DNA of 64,000 nucleotides from Dactylonectria macrodidyma (lineage: Eukaryota; Ascomycota; Sordariomycetes; Hypocreales; Nectriaceae), in NCBI GenBank assembly GCA_020744425.1, contig JAGMUV010000002.1, forward strand, positions 1,532,501 through 1,596,500. The letters are read 5' to 3'. Under the pieces are notes generated by a model. That model saw only the letters and a program-made list of their open reading frames with translations. It was not told the DNA's origin and did not search any database. Below, in pieces: positions 34,321 through 45,771 of this stretch. The translations under genes and the position numbers were made by a program. Numbering within the stretch: the first letter of the stretch is position 1; each line of letters opens with the position of its first letter.

Positions 34321-35029
34321 CGAAGATATCAATTGCGCGCGGAGAATCAGCGAGGATTATGAATTGGCGAGGAACAAGGTGGCGATCGCGGTGAAGAATT
34401 GTCGAATGATGGAATTCATTGAGCTGCTTTCGCTGAAGCTGTTGGGATGGCGCCGATGCTGGGTGGGCGCGCACGGACCAGGCGGTGTTTTTTTTGGTGG
34501 GACGGTCGTGTCAAAAGAAGAGCATAGCAGACTTATAAAGGTCTACAACTCTCAAGCAAGGCGACAATATTTGTTGAATTTAATTTATGTATCTTTTTTC
34601 TGTTTATTTCCATCACTTCATATCTTTGAAATCGTTTAAGGAGCAATCATTTCGAGTCTATAGCGCAATGTTTAAGGGTCATGTCCATTAATATCTCAAC
34701 TAACCCGCTGCGCTTTTATCACTTTCCTCCCTCGGACGACATTTGGCCGGAAACCGACCGTCACGCCAAACCACAAATTAACCCCCGGTCGTGTCGAGGC
34801 CCTTGTACTTGGTCCGTGCGCATCACTCTAAACCCATTGGCGGCCGATTGGATCATGGAGTTTTTGGATAGCTTCAATTCCCACAACAGCAGACCACCAA
34901 AACGGCCGCCTTCCATGGCTGCACCCTCATGACGCCTGCCTCCCAATTGAGCGTGACCCAGCTCCAACAGTCTCCTCCTACTCTTTTTTCGCAAGATCAG
35001 CCTCACCCAGCTCGACGCGCCGTCTTGTC
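34321..35029. promoter_or_regulatory. Divergent promoter of two mitochondrial genes
   Basis: The 709 bases lie between PDX1 and the TMEM223-like gene. Two ATTGG boxes (CCAAT on the minus strand) lie at 34836-34840 and 34847-34851, exactly 11 bases apart, so they face the same side of the helix. The CCAAT-binding complex (HapB/C/E) is a known regulator of respiratory genes in fungi; use here is inferred. Confidence 0.4.
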
Positions 35030-35941
35030 ATGGCTAGCTTCATTCGCGGCGTCTGCCTCCCCGGCATCCGGCCCCTCGCTCCCCGCGCCGAGTTCGCCGC
35101 TGCCCGCTCCCGCTTCTTTTCAACCTCCTTCCGTTTCCTTGCCGCCGAACCCGCCATCAAAGCGACCAGGGCGCCGGCCCCGTCAAGACCCGTCGCCCCC
35201 CACCCCGCCGCCGGCGTTGCTCCGAGTCGATATGCCTTCATGAAGAATCTCGCGAGCAAGCCCACGCCCACGATACTCTACGAAGGACCCTCCCATTTCT
35301 GGTTCTACTTTGGCTGCTGGAGCAGCGGCATCACCATCCTCACCTGGACCGCCCTCACCGGGCCGACCGCCATCACTCAGCCGGAGGGCGTGCCGCAATG
35401 GGTTGGCTACGTCTTCAGCGCATCCTACATCCTCCTCGGCTCCATGGGGCTGTACCTCATTACCAAGACGCCCAACATCGTCAGCAGGATCCGCGTCCTC
35501 CCGGCACAAGTTGCCAAGTTGGCCCCCACCGCTGCCTCGGCCGGCGCTACGCCGCTCCAGATTGAAGTCACCGTAAAACGCATGATGCCGCTGCTAGAAC
35601 CCAAGGTGGTCACCACGACGCTCGACAAGGTGACGCTCAAGTCTCGCTTCTCGCTCCCAGAAGAGTTCGTCCCCGAGCTCAGGCGCCTAGAGATCAAACG
35701 TGCCGAGGAGGCCAAACGCAAGGCGCTGCACAAGTTCGACATGGATCATCTGTTGACCATGCCGTTCCGCCAGATCGGCCGCGGCTTCGCGGGCATGTTC
35801 AACGGTATCAAGTCGGCGTGGACAGACATGGGCTTTGGACTTATCAAGGTCGATGGCAAGCAGTACAAGGTGGACGTGACCAAGGGGTTTGCACATGATG
35901 GGTTCCGCACGCTTGAGAATCTGGTGGAGATCCAATCGTAA
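35030..35941 (+). CDS. Mitochondrial membrane protein, TMEM223-like
   Basis: Single-exon protein of 303 residues. The N-terminus is Arg/Ala/Ser-rich with a mitochondrial presequence character (PRAEFAAARSRFFSTSFRF). Two hydrophobic segments follow, around SHFWFYFGCWSSGITILTWTAL and WVGYVFSASYILLGSMGLYLI, separated by a short loop. A soluble, basic C-terminal half comes next. The order LYEGPSHFWF, two membrane helices, then RIRVLP resembles the fungal members of the TMEM223/TMEM186-type inner-membrane family, whose animal member is linked to complex IV biogenesis. The assignment is from memory of the pattern and is uncertain; the mitochondrial location is better supported than the function. The ATG at 35030 is the first in frame and begins the presequence. 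Confidence 0.82.
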   Translation: MASFIRGVCLPGIRPLAPRAEFAAARSRFFSTSFRFLAAEPAIKATRAPAPSRPVAPHPAAGVAPSRYAFMKNLASKPTPTILYEGPSHFWFYFGCWSSGITILTWTALTGPTAITQPEGVPQWVGYVFSASYILLGSMGLYLITKTPNIVSRIRVLPAQVAKLAPTAASAGATPLQIEVTVKRMMPLLEPKVVTTTLDKVTLKSRFSLPEEFVPELRRLEIKRAEEAKRKALHKFDMDHLLTMPFRQIGRGFAGMFNGIKSAWTDMGFGLIKVDGKQYKVDVTKGFAHDGFRTLENLVEIQS

Positions 35942-38900
35942 AAGAAGAAGGGCACTATTTGATCTACTTGGTGTTCATATTGAAAGAGGTTGAGATGTAT
36001 TCCAGGCTCCAGCAAGGAGTAGTTGGGTGTTAGTGGTTTTATGCTACCCTGTACTTTACAACACCCGTGTACAAAAAGTACGTACGAAAATAGACGACTC
36101 CTTCAAACTTCAAACGAAGAAAAAACAAGCATTAACTCTCTCACTCTGCTGGATGGGGGGTATTGTTTGACCCCGTAAGAAACAAAACTGCTCAGTGTAT
36201 CGAAATCTACCAACTGACAAGAGAATCCAGTCCGGCCATGTGATGCAAATGGCTCAACTAAAGCGCACGCGACAGCAACATGGCAATGGAAGAAAATGAT
36301 GCTGGGAAACGGCATGACCGGAAGCAATGCGCAGCAAATAGCTCATGCACACCGCTGAGACCAAGGCGAATCCCCAAGCAAGTGATTATCGAGGTCCGTC
36401 GCAGAACACGTACGATTATCATCTCCACCAAGCGAGTCAAGTACCTTTAAAATAGTTCATGTAGGAGATACCGCAACAAGTAGACGATACCGGCCGGCTT
36501 TTGCCCTATCTGGTTTAAGATAGCCATGCAATCAATGACGAGCGAGATCTTCATTGCGGCACTTTTTTCTTTCGTGGTTTGAAGAGCCCTCGTGACCTCA
36601 AAGAGCCGTGCGAGACATCAGAGCGTTTGACTTACATGGCACTCTGCTCGCCCGCATCAGCCCATGTCGGCAATGGCCAGATGTCGCAGGACCACCCGAA
36701 CGCTGAAGCGGCTATGACTGCATGTCGACATAGTGCCGGTAATGACATTCGAGCCGAAACGCCTCTCGCGCCAGTGGCTGGCATCAAATCTACTCCTTGT
36801 GCAGTAACTTGCTGTACGTCGGATAGGATCGTACATGCGTGGGCGCCGGCTTCTGGCTGATCAGCAGGCAAGGTAACTTGCATTGCCTTAGGCTGGCTGT
36901 GTCTGTACCCTCTCCATAACTGTATCCATCTCATGGCGTGCATGACAGCATCAGCAAGGCCGCCAATGGGCAGATGGTAAAAAAAACTTCATGACTTGGA
37001 AGACTAGGGTCAAACAAGATCCAAGTCTACGCTTGCACAGCATCCAACCGCCGTCGAGACGCAGAGGCCACTCAACGCAGTGGCCAACGGCATGGAACAT
37101 CAAGTCCCGAAGGGCGGGGATAGTCTTTGTTGGTCTTGGTGTTGGTATTGGTGCAAGCGCTGGTGCTGGTGCTGCACAAAGACGTCGTTACCCCTCCAAA
37201 CCAACGTCGTTGATATCCAGTCCCATCAGGGGGCGGTCAGTCAGCCTCACTCGCACCTCATCACGAACGAGGCTATCCTGGACAAGGACAAGGACAGCAC
37301 ACGGCCCAGCGACACTTGACCCATTGTGAATCCCGACTGCGACTTTGAACTCCACCGGGGCGAGGCTAGCGTGTGGGTTCACCTTCTGCAAGCTCGGCCG
37401 GTCGGAGAAAGTCGCCAGAGGTTGTGCCAATATCATGCCACAGCCGCGCCAGGAGTGAGCAAAAAGTCATCTACCCTGCGTCTGCGTCGCCTCTCGCTGC
37501 AACTGTGCGAGGGATCAAGGGCCCTTCGGCACTTGGGCTGCGCGACTGTGCGACCCCTGCTTCAGGGTCCAGTCCTAAAGAATGGCGCACAGAGACGGTT
37601 GATCGTTGCGCACGCCCACAGCGCAATTCAAACCTCATCAATTTGATGTTGGATTTAGGGCCCATGACGAACTTCCCTTGGCTTCCTCGCCCCGTCTCAA
37701 GCGCCGACCCTCTCCGATCCATGCTCCAGCGGAAAGCTCTTGTGGACTCCCCGACGTCATCGTGGCTCCGCGATGCCTTGATGGTCGGGGTTAAAGTATG
37801 CGCGCGAGGTGTGCATTTGCGGTGAGATCCAGTTGTCCCACAAAAAGCCAGGGTCCTTGGCGGTTAGTGTTGTGGAAACTCTTCGTCTCGCATTGAGTTG
37901 TCTTTTTGAAAGTTGGGACGAAGTGAAGATCAACGCCAGACGCAGAACGCTCGCCTCCAGATCCCCATGGAGAATACCGTGCTGAGCGCATCCAGCGGAT
38001 TACATTCCATTGGCAGGAGCCGCGCCAAAAACACATTGCTAAATTAAACAATACTTCAGCTGGTCGGTCTTGAGATGGAGGAGGTCGCACCGGCCGCAGT
38101 AGCAGTTTGCGCAATGCGACACAGTGTGTACCAAAGCCGTATCAGGTAAAACGCTGTGTTGTATTCGTTTGCTACCATACCGAGTCCTCGATGCATCGAA
38201 GCCCTCGAACAGAGTCGGGTCATGCTACCCGTCGAGAATTCGGCACAGTCACAAACAGTCCCGAAATGACTGTAGGGCCAACAGCAGGGTCGTCATCAGC
38301 CTCTGCCCACTTACACACATTTTTGAGGATCGGGCTATGTAGGTCATCGGTCGACGCAGGGTCCCAGTATGGCATTGGCATGCGGAGGCTGTACAGTACT
38401 ACGTACATGTCCAGACAGACACATACGTATTCGCGTACTTTTCCTACAATCCGGCCAAGAACCGCATTGGCATCCAGAAACCATCCATGGCCATTCGACG
38501 GACGCTGGTGAAACATGGCTAACGCACGCTGGCAGGCAATGAAGCAGGGGGCAATGCTGGGAAACAGTGTCAGGATATTTGCAGATGTGGAGCGGGGCGG
38601 CTTTTGAGATGGGACTAAACTTGGAGGACCGCCAGGACCGGCTGGATCAGAGCATCTGCTCACTGATCACTTCACTTCTTCCAATCTTCGGCCGCTCCCT
38701 AGTGCGTGGGAGGCTGTCATCATGGGCAATGGGTCTGCCATCCGTCTTGGCGCGCCGGCGAATGGCATATTACGCAGGTAGTAATTAGTAGATGGCTTCC
38801 TCTCGCGCCAATTGAAAAAAGTAGCATCATATCCCACGCCGCTTTCTGGCATCGTGACCCTGCGATGCAAAAGTGGTCTGTCGTGGATGGAGATTGGACA

Positions 38901-41900
38901 ATTCCCCACCAGATCGAGGGGTAAACATTTTTGGGGAGGGGGGGTAGAAAGAAACCCACGGCCAGATCCCTGCTCCCTCCCTCCATTTCCACCCTCCTAC
39001 TCTGGACAACCTAGACATCGCGCGTCTGAAGGTTCGGCGTCTGAGGTCCGGTATCCGGCGCCTGGTGACCATCTCCATTTCCCACGGCATTGGTTTTTGG
39101 CCGACAGCGCTCGCTCAGATGAGACGAGGGCCGGGGGAGTAAGTCAGTCGGGATGGTCTAGAAGCCTGCACTTCTTCAGACGCAGGCCATCATGCCCGCC
39201 GCCGCGGAGGGAGTGCATTGCTTGCGGGTGAATCAGAGGCGACGCCAGCTGCATCGCGCCATCCGCTAACGCAGTCGAGGTGTGGTATGCCGTATCTGTG
39301 TGCCCTGTGTGCTCTGTGTATGGTGTTGCTGCACGTCCATCCCCTCAGCCGTGCCACGGTCATCAGAATAGCCGTCCATCATGGCTGTCGGAAGAGCAGC
39401 GGTGAGCGGCGGGCATGGGCGAATCATGGATGGTAAGGCATCCGCAATCCAAAGAGCCAACCACCCAGCTCCCCCAAGTATGCGCTCCGGCATTGCCAAA
39501 GAGTTCGCTGCTGCTATGCAGTACACAGTCGCCTTCCAGTTCCCGTGGCCAGGACGAGGAATGTGTCTCTTTCGTCATGTGCCCCTCCTTTGCAATCTGG
39601 CATTCAAGCACCTGGCCCTCATGGTTGGCCATGGTCGTCCCGATTTCTAGAACAACCGCCAGTAGCGCGGGGTTGGACCGACTTGAGGAGTGTCAAAGGA
39701 GGCTCAGCCGACTCGACCACCTATCGGACTTGGTGGTCAGGGAATGAAGACGATTCGCTGCCACGGGCGGACCATCCTAGTGATCCCACACTCCTTTTCC
39801 CTCCTTGTCTCCCAAGCCTCCCACATGCTCCGACCGTCAATGTCTCGATCCAGGTGTGTGCCAATGTAGCGCAAATGTTCTGCCGCAACCAAAGCCAGAT
39901 GATGGCCGTCCGTGGCCGCCCTAGGATCATTTTGGCGGTTATCCAAGCTTGACACTCGGCGACACCACCATCGTCATTGGGCGACCTTGTCAGATCTCCC
40001 GTCAAACGGACCTCACGGACGTATATAACACGGAAGCGCAAAAAGAGTTCGCCACTGTCCCTCTCTCCCGTAGGCTGTAGACGCGACGCTAGTATCACCA
40101 GTCCGTGGGGACCCTTCTTTTTAGCGTGACGCGGTGTGATGTCTGATCCGAGGAATTTTAGACCTCAGCCCCTCTGCTGTGTCGAAGACAAACCTTTTCC
40201 CCAGACTGAGGTGCGAATGCCGGATGACCAGCTTATGATTGCTTATCACTGAGCAAAGCTCCTCAAACCGGAGCCTAGAAAAGACCCCAGCGTCAGATTA
40301 TGGCCAGTGCACGATTGCGACGAACCCTGACCAGACCCCGGTCATTTCTTCCTTGCTAATGCTGTGAGAATTGAGACTAACAGGTCTCTTCCGTGGAGGT
40401 TTCTATCTCTCTCGTGCTCTCAGGGTCGTGACACCATCTTTTTTTTCTCTTTTTTCTTTTTGTCTTTCTGGTCGCGATTCCATCAAAGAAACCATGTGCG
40501 ATGTGCGCCGTCGTAGGTCATGCTTTCACAGCCAAATGAACACCAGAAGACGACACCACATGCGAGATAGGCGAGCATGGCGTGAGCCATGTTTGTGATA
40601 AAGCTCGCAGCGAGGATTCCCCGTGCAGTAGTTCGCAAGAAGGTCCTCAGAGACATTCGAGAACCCAATTACCCGATACGGCAACCGACGAGACAAAGTG
40701 GAACGGGGCTGATGTCGGCGCCGAACCGTCCGGGGGTCTAGATGCCGTCTCTTGGGTGCAGGTGAAAAAAAGTAAAACAAGGCGCCAGCCGTGACCTGTG
40801 CAACTGTGGCATGGAACACTCCTCTCGCGACCTTGAAAGGGAGGGCAAGACATGTCTTTGCCAGAAACCCGTGATGACGATGTGACTGATAGCCAGCCTT
40901 TGTTGCAAAGTACCGTGCCCCTGAGGCGACGAGATATTTGCGGTGCAACCTGCCAATATGTTGCCGAGGACAAGGGGTGGTTTACGGAACACACACTTGT
41001 AGACGACGAGGTAGGGGAGCTAGCATTGAGCCGCTCAATCTTCTGAGTGGCTGACGAGGGTGGCATGTCTCTGTTCGAGGTCTGGGTAGGTAGGCTAGAG
41101 GCGTGGGATAACAACCTTGTGTGGCCGGCTTGCCCATTCTAGCCTCTTTGGCCGACCCTTGCGGGACGCAACACCACAAGGCCGCTAAGAGTGAGCAGGA
41201 GGATTCTCGTGACGACTTCACGCAGACAGAGTTCCATACGCACGTACGGAGAATGACCGAAAGACGAACGGTGAAATGGCAGTTGGTCCTATGACACAAT
41301 GCGCGCCGGTATTGGGCACAAATGGGCCATTTGTGGCGGCTATCACCACGGTGTGACGACAGAAGCGCAACGTCGCTTGGCTTTAGCACCAGCGATCTGC
41401 TCTGCGGACTGTGGTCCTGCTGAAAATCATGGCCTCTGAGAGCAACATTTGATGGTGGTTCGGGCGGGATGGCATGGACCCTTGAGCGACACTGGCGGAC
41501 TTTGCTCGACAAGTCAAAGGTACATGAATGGAACTATGGCCAGGGACCGGGGCCCTTGAACGCAAGATGACATGATATCTCCAATCAAACATCGACGCCA
41601 CTCGGGCGGAGTGGAGATATGACATAACTGCTGTTGGCGCGCTGAAGAGGAACAAATGGCAGAGGCTCCGCGCGACGCCCCCCAGATGCATCAGCGCAGG
41701 CGCAGGCCACAGATGCAGGATGCGATGCGGCAAACAGCGACAGGAAGCCTGAGGAGTGAGCGTGCGAGCGAGATTCACCGATGAGGGAGGGGTTGAGTGG
41801 CGAGGGGCAAAACAGATGCGGAGGAATGGAAGAGTCCTTGGGTTGTCGAGCGTTGCGAGACACTGGGCTGTGGCTTTTGGTGGACAATCCGGAGTATACG

Positions 41901-41990
41901 GTCTCGTGGCATTGGTTTTTGGTGTTGCGCGACAACATGTCTTGGAGCATGAACGGGGCATGGCATACCAAAGCGGCACCTTGAGGAGAA

Positions 41991-42005
41991 GGGGGGGGGG
42001 GGGGG
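41991..42005 (+). repeat. Poly-G run of 15
   Basis: A homopolymer of 15 G inside the gene-free interval. It is a likely site of length polymorphism or sequencing error and could form a quadruplex. Confidence 0.85.
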
Positions 42006-44416
42006 CACATGGAGAATTGGTCAATGTCGCGCACACGCACGGTTGAGAAATGGATGGATGGTTGATCCAGGTATAGCGGATGTGAATATGGGATGCGGTG
42101 TGCGAGTTGGTCAGAGTGCTGTGTGAGTGTGTGAGAGAGTGTGTCCAAAGGCATGATTCGGGTGGTGGGAGGTGGTGTTGTAGAATCCCGGCCTGGGTGG
42201 TGGATGTGACAGAAAGTGTCTGCAGTGGATGGTTGTAGTGATCTCAGGGCAGGCAATAAAACCAGCCATCCCTTTGCAACCAGCATTCGTACAGAGTAAA
42301 AGAGTAGCCTGTACAGAGTACGACCGAATTACACCGTTGACGAAGCCTGTGTTCTGCGCTGCACGGCTGGAAATGAGATTTCATGCACGGCAGCTAGAGT
42401 GTGATGGCCGTGATATGGCATTGTCTCGGGCCAGACGCCGGGGATCCAATGCTGGGGGCGGCGTTGCAAGACGAGCCGTTGAGCGAAGATTTGGAAACGC
42501 ATGACTCTTGTAACTGATTCATAGCGCAGAAAAGCCCCCCCTCTATCGTGAGTTGTCGATCAGAGGTTCCTCCGAGTTTTCGCGCTTCTCTCCTGCTGTT
42601 TCGCGCGACGGCCCCTTATCATTATACTTTGGGTTGTATTGTCCTTATATTACTGTGGTAGTCTGGCGGAGGGGCCGGCCCTAGCAGCTGTAGCATGAAA
42701 ATTCTCACCATGTCTCCGTCTCTAGGTGGACGACGACGGTGTATTTTACTTACCTGCTTGGTCTGATACCGTAAACAAACAAAAACAGACAGAACAACAC
42801 ACGGAGCCTTGCCCTTGCGTCCAAGCTTGCACATCTGCCTCGGCCGGTGAGACATGGCATGGGCCATTTAGCGAACCGTAGACCCCAAGTCTCCTCGAAT
42901 CTCACCCACATCACCAAGGGTTCACATCCATCAGCGTCGATTGCCATCGAGGCGCAAGGCGTTTGTGGATGCCCTGTTGTGACGGTTGGAAATGAGGGCG
43001 CGCAACTCGTGAGCGAGTCCCGACGCCCAGACTGCCGCTAAGCTGTCTGGTTGGATGGGGCCAACAGCAGATGCCCATCACCAATCTCGTGTGCAGCACT
43101 CACATTCTGTCTTGCTACTCGTCGCGTCTGGCCCTTGTCCCGGTCAGAATGCCAAGCCGCCCCCCACTGAGCTCCATCGTGACTCCACTTGAGACTCCGA
43201 ACGCTCGGCGGCGTAGTGCCATTTTCTTTTTAGAACCTGGGTGGGAGCTGGGGACACTGGGCACGGTCAGGCTAGGGGGGTTGTCACTACATGCCGCCGC
43301 ACTCGCTTTTTCGCGACCGCCGTCTTGCCAGCCTCCATGCACGTCTCAGCTGGAGGAGGAGGAATACAGCTTGGCAGGTGGAAGAAGATGGTGGTGTATT
43401 CGAATCTAATTCACCAGATATGAATGCCACGCCGGATTGTGGCGGGCTGGACTCGGCGTCCCCTATTGTGTTGCGGCGTTCCATGTAGCCGTTGATTCGT
43501 TGTTGGACAGGACAGGAGCCTCGCCATCGATGTTCAGGTTTGCGATAATCCACGACTGGATACCCTGTCCACGGATAGAGGCAAAGGTGAGGTCAAACGG
43601 AAAACTGGGGGGCAATCCCTTCCGTACAGGGTGGTCAGAGGTCTGAGAATCCACCTTCCATGCCATGGAAGATGTCACAGCTAAACTAAATTTCGATGCA
43701 GCGATGAAGCGATGGACGATGGACCGACGGAGCGATGGATCATCGTCCCAGCGTCAAGACGGACACAATGCTCAGGGCGTTGAATCGGGACGCCACTGTG
43801 CTTCTTTGCGTGCTGCTGCTTCTTATGAGTTCTGCTGCAGCGCCCTGCTGCTTGCAGAGAGCTGCAAGTGCTAATGCAGCTGGTGGCCTCGCATCCATCA
43901 TTGGACGTTTTAGAGGCGAGACCCTCGTTCATGATGGCGGCAAAGCGCCTCAGAAAGGGCCACAGAGACGAGGGTCCTGGGAGTCTGGGAGGGTCCTTCT
44001 TCAACTGCCCAGTGTGGGCTCGCTAAATGGGCCTCCCAGGTGGGATCCAGGTGGGATCCTCAGAGGGTCGCCGCATCTGGGCGGGTTGACAAGTACTGGA
44101 TACTTTGAGCAAGCCCCACCGGAGGTCCACGGGTGGCCCACCTGCTGAGCTGCCCCAATCAAGCCATCAAGCCCCCCAATCAGCCGCCAGCAGCATCGCT
44201 GAGGAACCAAGGGAACCAGCCAGGGTGTGCGTGCTTAGGTAGGTTATGAGGGTAGGGTTGGAGAAGGCAGGGGAGGGTGGGGAGTGTGCTAGGGTGACAG
44301 GGTCAGCGCAGAGAAGCGTTGGTTACCTTGGGTACGTAACCTTAGGGAGCGGTAATAGCGTCCAGTCCACTCCTGTTCAGGTAGCGGCGTCTCAATCCCA
44401 GGGTGAGACCCCCCGT

Positions 44417-44513
44417 CCCATGGCGCACTGCCCATGGCCCATGGCATATCCCACGGCCATCCCATATCCCCATCACCTACTTGGCCACTGAGGGAGGGTT
44501 TCTCATGGGCCAT
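44417..44513. repeat. Cluster of CCATGG palindromes
   Basis: Several CCATGG palindromes occur within about 100 bases, some overlapping as CCCATGGCCCATGG and, further right, CATGGGCCATGG, so the two ends can pair. Function unknown. Confidence 0.5.
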
Positions 44514-45771
44514 GGCCGCTGGGCCTCTGGCGGGTCCCTGGCTAAGCCAAGACCCTCGACGCTCCGGGCGTGCAGGGTGCCATGAGTATAGTAACCCGCC
44601 TGGCCCCTCCGCCATCCGCCAGGACCCTTCTCACTCCTTGATCCTCTCTCTCATCCATCCTCATCGTCGACAATCCTGCCGTGGCGCCCGATAAGCCACG
44701 AGGAAAGGAGCCTGGGTTCGCGGCCGTCCATCCCATCGAGTACGACGAGTCTCCTCACGTTGAAGGTGTTCCTTTTTTTTCTCCCCTTCTTTTCCTTGGG
44801 ACTTTCTTGGGTTTCGGTATTGCTGCTGTTGCTCCCGCTGTCACAGCGCTTCCCCCCTCCCTGGCGAGGTAAGTTCATATGTTGCTGCGTGCCGTCGTTG
44901 ATTATTACTGCGATTCAAATGTCTGCGTCTCTTGCCCCAAATCCCCTATATGTTTAATGCTATTATTGTTTGCTTTCCTGCCTTTGTTGCCTGCGACCGG
45001 ATTTCATGTGGATGCGAAAAGTCGGTTGCTGTGTATTGCTGCCATCACCTGCACTATTTTGCACCCATCTGTCTTCACATCTCGACCCCCTCCTTTTTCG
45101 CCTTCTTCTGCGACCACCCAGAGTGCATTAAAGTCTTGCAACCCTGCCCTTTTGCGCTTCTCTGTGTTGTGCTGCAGATTCGTCTGCGTCCTTTCGGCGA
45201 CCTTGAGCGGCAATCCCGTGCTCCAGAAACCAGTTTCTCCTCCATCCCCCGCCATCCGCCTGTTCGTGCCCCGTGCACCGTGACTGTTGCCTCCAGGATC
45301 TCCGAAGTGCGTGTGACCACAAGTCAAACCAGGCTTCGACTGCGACTGTTCACGGGCGGCGAACTGGCACAGCTGTGCGACCATCACACGTCCAAATTTC
45401 CCTGACTTCCTTGTCCTGCATACCTTGGCTGTCTTTGTTCGGCTTGTCTTGCGCTTGCCGCCCAGATCCTGGAAGTCCTTTGGACACACTTTCGACGCCC
45501 TTGTATCTTTTTTACTTTGACATCTTTTTTGCATCAAAACTCGACGCCAGGCAAAGACCTGACACTAATCCGATCGTGACACAGACTTGGCTGTTCTTGC
45601 CGTTACATTCCCTCGATAAACCAACCGACTGTGATACGCGCAGCGAAATCTCGCACCGACTCACCCTTGACATCTACCCGCGCCTCTGACCTCGCGGTGC
45701 CATCGAATCCAAATATATCAACTCCTTCTATTCCGGGCCACCCCGGTTTCGATGTGTAGCGATCGATAAAC

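Larger units (their letters stand above)
35942..45771. other. Gene-free interval, 9.8 kb
   Basis: I find no recognisable gene in this stretch, the longest gap in the window. GC content stays near that of the flanks. Open frames of up to 233 codons (for example 41585-42286 on the minus strand) are compositionally biased and lack domains. Minor features are a 15-base G run (41991-42005), a cluster of CCATGG palindromes (44417-44513) and a pyrimidine-rich leader before the next gene (about 44760-45771) with a GTAAGT donor-like site near 44870. It may contain long untranslated leader, distal regulatory DNA or non-coding transcripts. Confidence 0.5.

Noticed and set aside
40647..41512. Minus-strand frames of 155 and 176 codons
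   Set aside because: Cys/Ser/His-rich noise with no splice-linked continuation or conserved motif.
41383..42286. Overlapping minus-strand open frames of 217 and 233 codons
   Set aside because: Rich in Pro, Ser and His with no hydrophobic core or domain; two frames open at once point to stop-poor composition rather than coding.
43735..44148. 137-codon frame with a hydrophobic, signal-peptide-like segment
   Set aside because: The hydrophobic stretch comes from a GCTGCTG-rich patch, and the remainder is Gly/Pro-rich without conserved pattern.
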